A DNA stretch of 64,000 bases from Streptomyces sp. NBC_01707 (GTDB lineage: Bacteria > Actinomycetota > Actinomycetes > Streptomycetales > Streptomycetaceae): positions 2,666,001 to 2,730,000 of the forward strand of contig NZ_CP109190.1 in the NCBI RefSeq assembly GCF_041438805.1. Reading direction: 5' to 3'. Made by a program: the position numbers and the translations under genes. Positions 15,585 through 26,060 of the stretch are shown here, piece by piece (the stretch's first letter is position 1; each line of letters opens with the position of its first letter). The notes under the pieces are model-generated. The model worked only from the letters and a program-made list of their open reading frames with translations, ran no database searches and was not told the origin of the DNA.

Positions 15585-18206
15585 CTACCCGGCCTTGGTC
15601 GTCGCCTTGACCGTCACCGCCGGCCCGGCGCCCGCCGCGGTGACCGCGGCGACCGTGACCGTGTACGCGGTGCTGGGGGTCAGCCCGCCGATCACCCGGA
15701 ACATGCCCTTGGCCGAGGGCTGACCGACCAGGGCGTCCCGCCCGGTGACCTCGACGGTCCGGCCGTCGGAGAGCGTCAGCCGGTAGCCGATGACCTTGGC
15801 GTCACCCATGTTCTCGGGCGGCGTCCAGGCGACGGTCGCGGCTGTGGCGGCGGTACGCAGCTTCGGCGCGGAGGGTGCGTCGGACAGCACCGTGGCCGCG
15901 GTCGGCCGGAGCGCGGCGGAGGGGAGGGACGCGGCACTGCGACCCTGCGCGTTGGCGGCGGTGACGGTGACCGTGAAGGGGCCGTCGTCCTCCGGGAGCC
16001 CGCCGATCCGGATGTAGGCCAGCCGCTTGTAGTCGGCGGCCGAGGCGGTCGCCGAAGCTGCCTCCGTCCCGTCCGGCCGCAGGGCGTGCGCGGTGTAACC
16101 GAGAACCGGTGAACCACCGTCCACGAAGCTGGGGTTGAAGGTGGCGTACAGGGCGTCCGGCCCCGCCGTGCTGGTGCCGACCCGGGACGGCGCCTCGGGT
16201 ACGGAGAGCGCCCCGGTGCCGCGCTCGAGAATCCCCTCGTACGCGGGCTCCAGTCCGGCGTTCTCGATGATCGATGCGGGAACGTCGGCCGGGGACGTCA
16301 TGATGCGGTTGCCGGTGGTCACCAGCCCCTTGTTGTCACCGTCGCTCGTGCCCTCCTCCCACCAGTTGTCCTTGACGAGCGTCGGGTCGTTGTTGCCGAG
16401 CGTGTCACGGTAGTCGGTGTGGCGGCTGGCGACATTGGCGTACGAAGCTCCGTACAGCACATTGCCCTCGACGGTCTCGTAGGTGCAGCCGTTGTCGGTG
16501 TAGACGCTCTTGCCCAGACCCCACTGGTCGTGGATGACGTTGCCGGTGACCTTCTCACCGTCGGCGAGCGATGTGCCGGTCATGCCCTGGGTGTAGATGC
16601 CACCACCGTCGTCGAACATCTGCATGTAGTCGAAGATGAGGTTGTCGCTCACGGCGTTGTCGTGGCTGGGGTTGGGCGTCGCGGGCGAGCCGATCTTGTC
16701 GGGCCAGCCTCCCCAGCCCATGGATATCGCGCTGTAGCCGAGATGGTCGAGCTGGTTGTGCGCGATGGTGTTGTGCTGGGTGTACCCGTTGAGGATGCCG
16801 ACCGTACCGTGGTACTCACGGGGCAGTCCGTAGAGGTGATTGTTGGTCACCTCGACCCCGGTGGCCGGGGTTCGGCCGTCCACACCACCGATCTCAAGGC
16901 CGTTGCCCGAGATGTCGGTGAAGATACTGCCACTGACCCGGGTGTCGGCCGTTCCCGTACCGAGTTCGAGCCCGGCGGCACCGAGATGGGTGAAGACACT
17001 GTCGCTGAATTCGATGCGCTTGCCGTACGTGAAGGAGACATTGCCCGGCATCTTGGTCCAGGAGGCGAACGGGCAGGTGCCCCCTTCGACGAACCCGCAC
17101 AGCCCTTGAGTGGCCCAGCCGGTCGGTCCGGTGATGGTGTAGCCGGCCTGGATCTCGGAGAAGCCCTCGGGCTGTGAGGGGGTCAGCCAGGTCGCGTAGC
17201 TGAACTGGAGCCCGCGGAAGGCGACATCGTGGACGGGAGCCTCAGCGGTGCCACGGCCGTCGACGAGCTTCTCGGCCGAGGCCGCCTCGACGTCCGCACG
17301 GTGCAGGTCCTCGCCCTTGCGCGGCATGTAATAGACGGTGCGGGCCGAGCGGTCGAGGTACCACTCGCCCGGCTGGTCCAGGAGCTCGTAGGCGTTCTCG
17401 ATGTACGAAGCCTTGCCGTCGTTGGTGAGATGGCCGGGTCCGACCATGGAGACGGAGCGGCCCGGTATGTCGGGGAACTCCACGCGCTTGTTGGAGTTGT
17501 CCCAGCACGGCTGGACCATGGTGAGAGTGGTGCCCTCGGCCTCGGCGATCCGGCAGCGCGGTTCGGTCCACTGGCCGAGGCCGTTGCGTTCGACGTTCCA
17601 GAGTTCCTCGCCGCTGGAGTAGACGAATTCGGCGTCGGACGGGTGGCGCCAGTGCGCGAGGGTGTCCGTCGTCGTGGTGTACCCGGTCGGCGTGACCGTC
17701 AGCCCGACGGGAACCTCACCACGTGCGCGCTGGGCGCGCACTCCGTCCACGTACAACTGCCTGGTGTCGGTGAGACCTTGGGGAGCAGGGGCGGAATAGA
17801 GCCCGGGACGCCCGTGGACCGGCCCCCAGCCTCCGACCTTGCGGCCGCCGCTGATGACCGTGGATCCGGTCCCCTGCCAGATGATCCTGTGGCCGTCGCG
17901 GCCCGAGTCCCGGGCGTCGAGGACGAGCGGCTTCTCCGTCCGGTACGTACCGGAGGCGAGATGGACGGTGAGATCGCCGTCCGCATGCGCGGCCCTCGCA
18001 CGCGCCAGATCGCGCGCCCGCTGAAGGGTCTTGACGGGGTGACGGGCGCTGCCCTGCGCGTGGTCGTCGCCCGTCGGGGACACGTACACATCTGCGGAGT
18101 GCGCGTCGGCCGCGTCGGCTCCGGCCGCGGTGGAACTGCCGGGGACGCCGAGCGCCAGGGCCGCGGAGAGAGCCGCGACAAGCGCGGCTCTTCGGGGTGC
18201 GAGCAT
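15585..18206 (-). CDS. Secreted right-handed beta-helix protein with two fibronectin-like domains
   Basis: This 873-residue exported protein has a signal peptide in about the first 30 residues (ALVAALSAALALGVPGSSTA). Residues 40-110 (DVYVSPTGDDHAQGSARHPV) resemble the start of carbohydrate-active beta-helix proteins. The middle holds parallel beta-helix repeats (VFTHLGAAGLELGTG, GSIFTDISGNGLEIGGVDG, NHLYGLPREYHGTVGI). Two fibronectin type III-like modules follow residue 690, the second ending SDGRTVEVTG and LTPSTAYTVTVAAVTAAGAG. It probably cleaves or binds an extracellular polysaccharide; the polymer is unknown. ATG at 18206 has GGGAGGGAAG just upstream. Confidence 0.85.
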   Translation of the reverse strand: MLAPRRAALVAALSAALALGVPGSSTAAGADAADAHSADVYVSPTGDDHAQGSARHPVKTLQRARDLARARAAHADGDLTVHLASGTYRTEKPLVLDARDSGRDGHRIIWQGTGSTVISGGRKVGGWGPVHGRPGLYSAPAPQGLTDTRQLYVDGVRAQRARGEVPVGLTVTPTGYTTTTDTLAHWRHPSDAEFVYSSGEELWNVERNGLGQWTEPRCRIAEAEGTTLTMVQPCWDNSNKRVEFPDIPGRSVSMVGPGHLTNDGKASYIENAYELLDQPGEWYLDRSARTVYYMPRKGEDLHRADVEAASAEKLVDGRGTAEAPVHDVAFRGLQFSYATWLTPSQPEGFSEIQAGYTITGPTGWATQGLCGFVEGGTCPFASWTKMPGNVSFTYGKRIEFSDSVFTHLGAAGLELGTGTADTRVSGSIFTDISGNGLEIGGVDGRTPATGVEVTNNHLYGLPREYHGTVGILNGYTQHNTIAHNQLDHLGYSAISMGWGGWPDKIGSPATPNPSHDNAVSDNLIFDYMQMFDDGGGIYTQGMTGTSLADGEKVTGNVIHDQWGLGKSVYTDNGCTYETVEGNVLYGASYANVASRHTDYRDTLGNNDPTLVKDNWWEEGTSDGDNKGLVTTGNRIMTSPADVPASIIENAGLEPAYEGILERGTGALSVPEAPSRVGTSTAGPDALYATFNPSFVDGGSPVLGYTAHALRPDGTEAASATASAADYKRLAYIRIGGLPEDDGPFTVTVTAANAQGRSAASLPSAALRPTAATVLSDAPSAPKLRTAATAATVAWTPPENMGDAKVIGYRLTLSDGRTVEVTGRDALVGQPSAKGMFRVIGGLTPSTAYTVTVAAVTAAGAGPAVTVKATTKAG

Positions 18207-18256
18207 CTTCCCTCCCTTGGAAATCAGTCTCGTCAGCACGAGAAAGGTAGGAGGGT

Positions 18257-18266
18257 TTACATGTAA
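18257..18266. promoter_or_regulatory. TTACATGTAA palindrome upstream of the beta-helix gene
   Basis: The 10-bp perfect palindrome lies about 50 nt upstream of the start codon of the secreted beta-helix gene, in a short AT-richer patch. It has the shape of a GntR- or LacI-type operator. No regulator gene adjoins it. Confidence 0.35.
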
Positions 18267-18364
18267 CGGTCAATGAAACTTGCAGGATTGCCGCCCTGAC
18301 GCCCTCGCCTTCACAGGAATCATCGGATCAATCACGGCAAGCGCCCCGAGAGCGCATGTGACTG

Positions 18365-18997
18365 TCAGCTGAAGTCGAGGCTGCCCGTGCGGGTGCGCTT
18401 GAGCTCGAAGAAGTCCGGGTAGCCGGCCATCACCCGGAGGCTGTCGAACAGCCTGGCCGCCTCCTCGCCGCGCGGGACGGAGTTGAGGACCGGGCCGAAC
18501 CAGACGCCGCCGTCGACATGGACGGTGGGAGTGCCGACATAGGCATCGGCCTCCGGGTCCTTGCCCGCGTCGTGGCTGCGGCGCAGCGCCTCGTCGTACG
18601 CCGTGGAGTGGGCGGCTCCGGCAAGCCCGTCGGGCAGACCCACTTCGGCGAGCGCCTGGGCGACCACGTCGTCGAAGTCCTCGTTCTTCTGCACGTGGAT
18701 CCGGGTTCCCAAGGCGGTGTAGAGATCCCGCAGCACACCGTCGCCATGGTCGGCGGCCGCGGCGACCGCGACCCGCACCGGGCCGATCGACCTGTCGACC
18801 AGTTCCCGGTACCAGTCGGGGAGTTCATTGCCGACGTTGTGCAGGAAGAGGCTCATGACGTGGAAACGGAGCTCGATGTCGCGCTGCAGCTCCACCTCCA
18901 GCATCCAGCGGGAGGTGATCCAGGCGAACGGGCAGGCCGGGTCGAAGTAGAAGTCGACGGCGGTCCTGCCCGTAGCAGGGGTGGAGTGAGTGGTCAT
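18365..18997 (-). CDS. DsbA-family mycothiol-dependent nitroreductase-like protein (Rv2466c type)
   Basis: This 210-residue thioredoxin-fold protein with a helical insertion is similar throughout to mycobacterial Rv2466c. It has [20 protein letters not shown] near the start, [33 protein letters not shown] (cis-Pro region) and [10 protein letters not shown] at the end. The active site carries one visible Cys in ACPFAW. Members use mycothiol, the actinobacterial thiol, and can reduce nitro compounds or protect against oxidants. ATG at 18997 opens the family N-terminus. The gene on its upstream side may also be mycothiol-related. Confidence 0.82.
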   Translation of the reverse strand: MTTHSTPATGRTAVDFYFDPACPFAWITSRWMLEVELQRDIELRFHVMSLFLHNVGNELPDWYRELVDRSIGPVRVAVAAAADHGDGVLRDLYTALGTRIHVQKNEDFDDVVAQALAEVGLPDGLAGAAHSTAYDEALRRSHDAGKDPEADAYVGTPTVHVDGGVWFGPVLNSVPRGEEAARLFDSLRVMAGYPDFFELKRTRTGSLDFS

Positions 18998-19065
18998 ACA
19001 CCGACCCTATCCAGGCATTGGCGTATGACTCCGAGCCATTCACCACTCGATCGACTGGGCCACTT

Positions 19066-19650
19066 TCAGGCGGCGGTCCAATGCGGGTCGCGTCCGCTGT
19101 GGGCCAGCGCCCGTTCGAACACCGGCGCCGAAGCGGACACCGGAACCTCGTCGGCGAAGCCGTCGTACTGCCGGTAGAGCGCCGCGGAACCGTCGACGAC
19201 CTCGAGGACGAAGCCTGCCGCCGCGTCGGAGAGCCGGAACTCCTGCCCGGTTGCCCGGGCCACGTCCCAGCCGTGCAGGGCCGTCTCCTCGATGAGCATG
19301 GCGGCGATCTCGGACGCCGGGGACGTCGAACCCCCGAGGTCGATCTCCCCCTCCCAGACCGCCGGGTCCGACCAGGCCGCGACGGCGCGGTCCAGTTGCG
19401 CCGCGTACTTCTCCGCCCAGTCGGCATCCGCGGTGAAGTCACGGGTGGAGAGCTCGTCCGGAAGATCCTTGCGCAGGGCGCGGTGCTCCAGGCCGTACGA
19501 GGTGTAGAGCACCCAGTGGTTGATCAGCCCGCGCACGTCCCAGTCACCGCAGGGCGTGGCGGAGGCGTCCAGCTGTTCGGTTCGGACGGCGCGGGCGATA
19601 CGGGCCGCCTCGGCGGCACATTCGGTCAGGTGAGCGTGCTCGTTCTTCAT
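19066..19650 (-). CDS. TIGR03086-type DinB-like (mycothiol-dependent) protein
   Basis: This 194-residue protein has the DinB/maleylpyruvate-isomerase N-terminal fold. Signature parts are PCGDWDVRGLINHWVLYTSY (about residues 36-55, with a metal-binding His) and MLIEETALHGWDVARATG (119-136, with a second His). The family binds a divalent metal with three His and often uses mycothiol; the reaction here is unknown. ATG at 19650 is preferred; an in-frame ATG three codons upstream is possible. It is transcribed in the same direction as the nitroreductase-like gene, 68 nt away. Confidence 0.75.
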   Translation of the reverse strand: MKNEHAHLTECAAEAARIARAVRTEQLDASATPCGDWDVRGLINHWVLYTSYGLEHRALRKDLPDELSTRDFTADADWAEKYAAQLDRAVAAWSDPAVWEGEIDLGGSTSPASEIAAMLIEETALHGWDVARATGQEFRLSDAAAGFVLEVVDGSAALYRQYDGFADEVPVSASAPVFERALAHSGRDPHWTAA

Positions 19651-19719
19651 GTACAGCACGCTAGAGCAGCCGCTGCCGAGCGGTATTGAAGAAAAGCGAC
19701 AGCGGCCGCCTCGGACCGG

Positions 19720-20721
19720 TCAGGAGGCCGCGTCGATCAGTGCGGTGAGTTCGGCCACCGACATCGATCCAGGCTCCCGCCGCTCCCGCGCGAAGGCATT
19801 CGCGGTGCGCTGCAGCACGTCGTTGACCGGTGTGGGCACCCCGTGCTCCCGGCCGAGCAGCACGATCTCACCGTTGAGATAGTCGGCCTCGATCGTGCCC
19901 GTACCACGGCTGAGGCTCTGCCAGGACGAACCGGCGCCGCGGGGGGAGCCGTCGAACGGCTCGAAGCGGATCCGGTCGCCGCGCGCCTTCGTCTGTTCCT
20001 CCTGGCCGACCGCTTCGATACCGGCGGCCGCCAGCACGGCTCGGCCCTCGGCGAGCGCCCGCTTGAACAGGGCGACGGCGTCGTCTCCGGTGAGCAGGCC
20101 GGTGACGGCCTCGATCGCGTTGGCGAGGTTGGAGAGCAGCTTGCCGTACTTCCAGCGCATCACGTCCGGCACGACCGGGGCGAGCAGCTTCGACTTCTCG
20201 AGGTCGGCGGCGATCAACCGGGCCGTCTCGTCGGTCCCGGTGGGGTAGCGCCCCAGGTGCAGGATGCCGGTCAGCGGCGTTCCGGCCGCGGACACCTCTC
20301 CGGGTTCGACGAAGGTGGCGGGCAGCCAGACGCACATGCCGTACACAAGACGGAAGCGGCGCAGTGCGAGACGTTCGCTCTCCACGCCGTTCTGCGCGCA
20401 GATCAGGGGCAGCCGCTCGCCCGCGGTACCGCCGCCCGCCACCGGCCTGACGCTCCAGGCGTCGAGCGCGGCGGTGCTGTCCTGCGTCTTCACGGCAAGT
20501 ACGAGTACGTCGTCAGCGGTCAGGTCCAGTGCGTCGGGCCGGTCGACGACGGGGAGGGCGTGGGTACGGGGGCCGTCCGGCGTCGTGAGCCGGAGTCCAC
20601 CCGTGCGCAGCGCCTCGTACTGCGCGCCGCGCGCCACCAGGACGACCTCGTGGCCGGCCTCGGCCAGCCGCCCCCCTATGGCGCCGCCGACGGCGCCCGC
20701 TCCCACGATGATGTAGCGCAT
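19720..20721 (-). CDS. Ketopantoate reductase family protein (PanE/ApbA-like)
   Basis: This 333-residue NADPH-dependent reductase has the nucleotide motif VGAGAVGGAIGGRLAEAG at residues 5-22. Other conserved parts are LVLAVKTQDSTAALDAWSV (about 73-91), KYGKLLSNLANAIEAVTGLL with the catalytic-type Lys, and the C-terminal helical domain with EADYLNGEIVLLGREHGVPT, the substrate-binding segment of PanE. It may make pantoate for coenzyme A or act on another 2-oxo acid, since actinomycetes often have several paralogs. ATG at 20721 begins the Rossmann fold directly. Confidence 0.85.
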   Translation of the reverse strand: MRYIIVGAGAVGGAIGGRLAEAGHEVVLVARGAQYEALRTGGLRLTTPDGPRTHALPVVDRPDALDLTADDVLVLAVKTQDSTAALDAWSVRPVAGGGTAGERLPLICAQNGVESERLALRRFRLVYGMCVWLPATFVEPGEVSAAGTPLTGILHLGRYPTGTDETARLIAADLEKSKLLAPVVPDVMRWKYGKLLSNLANAIEAVTGLLTGDDAVALFKRALAEGRAVLAAAGIEAVGQEEQTKARGDRIRFEPFDGSPRGAGSSWQSLSRGTGTIEADYLNGEIVLLGREHGVPTPVNDVLQRTANAFARERREPGSMSVAELTALIDAAS

Positions 20722-20837
20722 GTCGGCTCCGTCCGGTGCGGCCGTTCGTCATATAGGGCGATCAGATCCTACGCGGGCAGGCGGACCTGCCGAAGGCCAC
20801 CCACCGGGGCCGGGAACCCGGTGGCCAGGGCCTCGAG

Positions 20838-21343
20838 CTGTTACGGGCGATGTGCGAAGCCGGTCCGCGGCGGCTGCGGACGGACCGGACCGGTCTCCAC
20901 CGACTGCACCGGCCGGACCCGGACGTACCCATGGCCGAGACCGGCCGGCGCTCCTGAAGCGCTGAGCCGGAAAGGTAAGATCCGGTTCAACGGTCTGGAC
21001 ACACCCTCACCACCGACCAGCTGGAGCAGGCTCTCTCCCCGACCGGGATCGCCTCGGTGCAGAACCGCTTCAAGACCGTGCGTCGGACCCGGTGACGAAG
21101 CTCTGCGAGGCCCATGGCCTCCCTTCTGCTCCGGTTCCCGCCGGCCGACGGCCGCCCTGACCGGTGGCGCCGCCGAGGCGCTCGCCGGTATCGCCGAACG
21201 GCACGGTGCCACGCGCGGACAGGTCGCCCTCGCCTGGCTGCCGCACCGCTCCCCCGTACCGCGCCCGACACCGGACACTGGTCGCCCGTCCACCGGGTGA
21301 GGACCTCGGGGCTGCGGAGATCCGGCTGTCCACCCAGACATGA
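20838..21343 (+). pseudogene. Aldo/keto reductase remnant
   Basis: Pieces of an aldo/keto reductase can be read across three frames. They are RRLRTDRTGLHRLHRPDPDV followed by MAET (20853-20950), GKIRFNGL (about 20972-20995), then TLTTDQLEQALSPTGIASVQ to NRF (from about 21000), AEALAGIAERHGATRGQVAL (about 21175-21235) and GEDLGAAEIRLSTQT ending with TGA at 21341-21343. These follow the order of the second half of the family barrel. Frameshifts and a stop near 21090 separate them, and the N-terminal half is absent. It is a dead gene between the PanE-like gene and the ABC ATPase. Confidence 0.75.
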
Positions 21344-21386
21344 GTCGCCTGAAAGCGTTCGCACCCGCATGAAGGAGCATCCGCCC

Positions 21387-22247
21387 GTGACCACCACCGC
21401 CGCCCTCACCACCTCTGTCTCCACCTCTGTCTCCACTTCTGTCTCCACGAACCCGGTGCCGGTGATCCGGGCCGACGGCGTCAGGCTCGTCCGGGATGGC
21501 AACGTCCTGCTCGACTCGGTCTCGCTGACCGTGCGCAGCGGTGAACACTGGGCCCTGCTCGGCGCCAACGGCGCCGGAAAGAGCACGCTGCTCGGGCTGC
21601 TCGGCGCTGTCACCCACCCCAGCCACGGATCCGTGGAGGTCCTGGGACGCACGATCGGACGGGTCGACCTGCGGGAGCTGCGGACCTTGCTGGGCCACGT
21701 CAACCCGCGTCATCCGCTGCGTTCCCCGCTGTCGGTGCGCGAGGTGGTGCTCACCGGCCTGACCAACTCGGTCGAGCCGGTGCCGCGTTGGTCCGCCAGT
21801 GCCGAACAGCAGGAACAGGCCGGCCGGCTGCTGAAGATGCTGGGCATGCAGGGCAAGACCGGATCGCGCTGGCCGTCGCTCTCCCAGGGCGAGCGGGGCC
21901 GTACGCTCATCGCCCGCGCGCTCATGCCTCAGCCACGGCTGCTGCTCCTCGACGAGCCGGCCACCGGTCTGGATCTCGCCGCCCGCGAGCAGCTGCTGGA
22001 CGCCCTGGACACATTGCGCCAGGAACACCCCGAGCTGGCGACGGTCCTGGTCACGCACCATCTCGAGGAACTGCCCGCCTCGACCACACATGCCATGCTG
22101 CTTCGGGCGGGACGGTGTGTGGCCTCGGGTCCGGCCGACGACGTGCTGACCACGGATCAGGTCAGCGACTGCTTCGGACATCCGGTGCGGATCGCCCGTA
22201 CGGACGGCCGGTGGACGGCGCGGGCGCAGCGCGTCACACGCGGCTGA
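21387..22247 (+). CDS. ABC transporter ATP-binding protein
   Basis: This 286-residue ATPase has Walker A GANGAGKSTLL, signature LSQGERGRTLIARAL, Walker B LLLLDEPATGLDL and H-loop VLVTHHLEEL. The sequence resembles YlmA/ModF-type stand-alone ATPases (LGHVNPRHPLRSPLSVREVV). No permease is adjacent, so the partner is unknown. The GTG at 21387 is preferred because AAGGAG lies 9 nt upstream; that site falls inside the alternative frame from the ATG at 21369. The N-terminus contains a threefold TSVS repeat encoded by a 12-bp tandem repeat. Confidence 0.85.
   Translation: MTTTAALTTSVSTSVSTSVSTNPVPVIRADGVRLVRDGNVLLDSVSLTVRSGEHWALLGANGAGKSTLLGLLGAVTHPSHGSVEVLGRTIGRVDLRELRTLLGHVNPRHPLRSPLSVREVVLTGLTNSVEPVPRWSASAEQQEQAGRLLKMLGMQGKTGSRWPSLSQGERGRTLIARALMPQPRLLLLDEPATGLDLAAREQLLDALDTLRQEHPELATVLVTHHLEELPASTTHAMLLRAGRCVASGPADDVLTTDQVSDCFGHPVRIARTDGRWTARAQRVTRG
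21411..21446 (+). repeat. 12-bp tandem repeat, three copies
   Basis: ACCTCTGTCTCC occurs three times in a row; the third copy has one change (ACTTCTGTCTCC). It encodes Thr-Ser-Val-Ser units at the N-terminus of the ABC ATPase, ahead of the nucleotide-binding domain. Copy number could vary without breaking the frame. Confidence 0.85.
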
Positions 22248-22273
22248 CAGCGGTCGATCGACGTCGGGCGCCG

Positions 22274-22654
22274 TCAGCCGTCGGACGGTTCGGCGATGAA
22301 CGGCGTGGCCTGGTGGAAGTAGAGGAGCCAGCCGCGCTCGGTCAGCCGCCACAGTGAACTGCGGTGGGCCCGCAGCCCCTTGGACTCGGAGTCGAAGGTC
22401 AGATGGACGACTTCGTCGTCGAGCTGGACTCCGCGCATCCGTGACGCGGTGAGCTGTCCGGGCCGTGGAGCCTCGTCCGCGGTCAGCGAGGCGATGGTCG
22501 CGTCGCGGTCCCAGAAGCGGCCCGCGGTGTCGATCTCGCAGAATTCCGGGTGCAGCACCTGGACGAGGAGATCGGCGGAGCAGCGCACCCGCGGGTCGAG
22601 GAGTCTGAGCTCGCCCTCGACGGCTGCGGCCACGGCGGGCTGTGGCTCAGTCAC
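22274..22654 (-). CDS. DUF4440/NTF2-like small protein
   Basis: This 126-residue cytoplasmic protein has the cone-shaped NTF2/DUF4440 pattern: a helical start (AVAAAVEGELRLLDPRVRCS), LLVQVLHPEFCEIDTAGRFW, then strands VHLTFDSESKGLRAHRSSLW and GWLLYFHQATPF. Such proteins may be enzymes or ligand binders; no function can be given. It starts with GTG at 22654, overlapping the end of the DUF1697 gene by 8 nt, so the two are coupled. Confidence 0.78.
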   Translation of the reverse strand: MTEPQPAVAAAVEGELRLLDPRVRCSADLLVQVLHPEFCEIDTAGRFWDRDATIASLTADEAPRPGQLTASRMRGVQLDDEVVHLTFDSESKGLRAHRSSLWRLTERGWLLYFHQATPFIAEPSDG

Positions 22655-23195
22655 GCGTCATCTCCACGAGTTTGGCAACGGTGTTCCAGTTACGTGTGGT
22701 GGCGGTGAGGCCCTTGGTGAGGGAGGGTCGGTGGAGCGCCTCGGCGAGCTTGGAACGGCCCAGGCCGTCGGGGGCATAGAGGTAGAGCGCGCGGTCGCCG
22801 ATGCGGAACTCCTCGGGGCGGAAGGCGCCGGCGTCGATCGCGGCGAAGCGTGCGGCGTCCACCGGCCGGTCGAAGTAGGTGACGTGCAGCTGCTTGCCCT
22901 CGAGGGTGGCGGCCGGGAACGGGCAGGCGTCGGCGACCGATGCGAGATAGGGGCCGTTCCGGATCAGACACGGGACGGCGAAGCCGAAGCGTTCCTCGAT
23001 GGCCTGCTCGAGCTGTGTGGTGAGCCCGTCCTCGTCGCTCGACGCGCTGCTGAATACGGCGTTGCCGCTCTGCAGGTACGTGCGGACGTCCGCATGGCCC
23101 AGCTCCGCGAGCAGCGTGCGGAGTTCGGCCATCGGGACCTTCTTGTGGCCGCTCACATTGATGCCGCGCAACAGCGCCGCGTACCTGGTGGTCAT
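22647..23195 (-). CDS. DUF1697 domain protein
   Basis: This 182-residue protein shows the DUF1697 landmarks. These are YAALLRGINVSGHKKVPMAE at residues 4-23, LGHADVRTYLQSGNAVFSS, the central KQLHVTYFDRP and the closing SKLAEALHRPSLTKGLTATT followed by RNWNTVAKL. The family is widespread in bacteria and has no known biochemical function. ATG at 23195 is taken as start; a GTG two codons upstream is possible. The end overlaps the DUF4440-like gene. Confidence 0.88.
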   Translation of the reverse strand: MTTRYAALLRGINVSGHKKVPMAELRTLLAELGHADVRTYLQSGNAVFSSASSDEDGLTTQLEQAIEERFGFAVPCLIRNGPYLASVADACPFPAATLEGKQLHVTYFDRPVDAARFAAIDAGAFRPEEFRIGDRALYLYAPDGLGRSKLAEALHRPSLTKGLTATTRNWNTVAKLVEMTRD

Positions 23196-23283
23196 GGGCA
23201 CACCATAGGACGATCCGCCGGAGGTGCGCGGCCGCCGCGCCCCGTGGGGGAGAGCGCGACGGCCGCCGTCTCGGTGGTGCCTG

Positions 23284-24486
<1,203 letters not shown>

Positions 24487-24674
24487 GAAGAGGGGTCTCC
24501 TCGGCATTGTTTGTGGGGGGATTGGCCCTCGGCCGGAAGATCTCCGGGGGCTGGCTCGAAACCCTTACCGATTGACACGCTCAGATCAACCCCTTCATAC
24601 AGCTGTGACTTACTCAACAAGGTTTCGTAATAAGAAATCGGCCAGCTGTGGTCAAGTCGGACGGCCGGCCCCAA

Positions 24675-24714
24675 CACCCCGCGCGCGTAGGGATCTTGCA
24701 CGTGCGCGGGGGTG
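24675..24714 (-). terminator. Hairpin after the sugar-binding lipoprotein gene
   Basis: CACCCCGCGCGCGT (24675-24688) and ACGTGCGCGGGGGTG (24700-24714) form a strong, slightly imperfect stem. It lies about 40-75 nt past the stop of the lipoprotein gene on the minus strand. The rest of the 266-nt gap (24487-24752) contains an AT-richer patch near 24570-24650, which probably includes the protease promoter. Confidence 0.5.
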
Positions 24715-24752
24715 GGTTCAGCGTGGAAGGGGACCGTCCGGTTCGCCGGGCT

Positions 24753-26060
24753 TCAGCGCTGGTAGCGGGCCAGTACCCGGTTCCCGTCGTCGACCAGGCG
24801 CCTGCTCAGCTCGTCCCGGCCGATCGCCCCGCTGTAGTACTCCTGCAGCGCGGGCGTGGCGACCTTGTCCTTCCACTCGGGGTAGCCGCGCACCGACTGG
24901 GCGGGAGCCGAGCGCAGCCCCTTCGCCAGGTCCGCGCCGGTCGCCCAGCCGTTCTCGGTGGTGTGCAGAGCCGGATCCGCGAGCGCCGCCGTGCCGGTCG
25001 GCAGCATCCAGTCGCCCTTCGCCAGGCGCACCATGTTCGGTGGACGCAGCAGGAAGTCGATGAACTGCACGGCCGCCTTCTTGTGCGGGCTGGACTCGGC
25101 GACGGACAGGGTCTGCGGGCTCACACCCTGGGCGAGCCCGTCGCTGCCGGCCGGGGCGGGCAGCACCGTCCAGTCGAAGCCCTCGGGCGCCTGTTCGACG
25201 ACCTGCTGACGGTACGAGAAGCCCAGCGGGACCATCGCGTACCGCCCGCCGAACAGCCCGGGCAAGGTGTCGGAACCCCCCATGCCGAGCGCGGTGCGGG
25301 CGGCGCTGTGGTCGGTGTCGACCTGGTCGCGGATGGTGCCGGGGACCACTTGGTCACCTTCGTCGAGGCGGATGGTCACCCTGCCGTCCGCGCCGCGGTG
25401 GAAGAGCTGTCCGCCGCTGGAGAGGCCGAGGTTGAGGGTGACGGAAACGGGCTCCTTCAGCGGCCAGGCGACGCCGTACGTCGCCTTCCCCTCCCCCTTG
25501 CCCGTCAGCTCCTTGGTGACCTGCCGGAATTCGTCCCAGCTCCAGGGGTTCGCGGGGGTCGGAATGCGGACCCCCGAGGCCTTGAGGATCTTGGTGTTGG
25601 CGATCAGGACCCGGGGTTCCTGGAGGAACGGCACCCCGTAGACGCCGTCACCGAAGGTCGTGGTCCGCCAGCTCTGCTCGGGGATGTCGGCGGTCAGCCG
25701 GTCGGGCAGCAGGTCGCGCAGATCGGCGAGATACCCGCCGTACGCGAAGTCGGCGAGGTCGTCGGAGGCGTCGTGGATGACGTCCGGCGCCTCGTCGCCC
25801 TCGAAGGAGGTGAGCAGTTGGTCGTGGACGCTGTCCCAGCTGCCCTGGACGTACTCGACCTGGATGTCGGGGTGGGTGGCGTTCCACTCCTTGACCAGTT
25901 GCTTGTTGGCGTCGACGGACTCCTTCTGCCAGGCCAGCGACTGGAAGCGCAGTTCGATCTTCCCATCGGTGTCCGTTCCGCCTCCGTCACCGCTGCAGCC
26001 GGTGAGCAGGAGGGCCAGCGCGGTGGCCGCGGCGGCCGCCGCCCGTACCGGTGCGCGCAT
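24753..26060 (-). CDS. Carbohydrate ABC transporter solute-binding lipoprotein
   Basis: This 435-residue exported lipoprotein has a lipobox LLLTGC near residues 17-22 after an Ala-rich signal sequence. The mature part is a type 1 extracellular solute-binding protein: WNATHPDIQVEYVQGSWDSV, FEGDEAPDVIHDASDDLADF and YGVPFLQEPRVLIANTKIL. It should bind a sugar or oligosaccharide for the two permeases encoded upstream in the same operon. The ligand is unknown. The start overlaps the permease stop by one base (TGATG). It is the last gene of a three-gene operon that has no ATPase gene. Confidence 0.9.
   Translation of the reverse strand: MRAPVRAAAAAATALALLLTGCSGDGGGTDTDGKIELRFQSLAWQKESVDANKQLVKEWNATHPDIQVEYVQGSWDSVHDQLLTSFEGDEAPDVIHDASDDLADFAYGGYLADLRDLLPDRLTADIPEQSWRTTTFGDGVYGVPFLQEPRVLIANTKILKASGVRIPTPANPWSWDEFRQVTKELTGKGEGKATYGVAWPLKEPVSVTLNLGLSSGGQLFHRGADGRVTIRLDEGDQVVPGTIRDQVDTDHSAARTALGMGGSDTLPGLFGGRYAMVPLGFSYRQQVVEQAPEGFDWTVLPAPAGSDGLAQGVSPQTLSVAESSPHKKAAVQFIDFLLRPPNMVRLAKGDWMLPTGTAALADPALHTTENGWATGADLAKGLRSAPAQSVRGYPEWKDKVATPALQEYYSGAIGRDELSRRLVDDGNRVLARYQR

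Noticed and set aside
24572..24600. TTGACA plus a weak -10 on the plus strand
   Set aside because: No plus-strand gene follows; the only downstream gene runs on the opposite strand. It could be chance or an antisense promoter, with no support.
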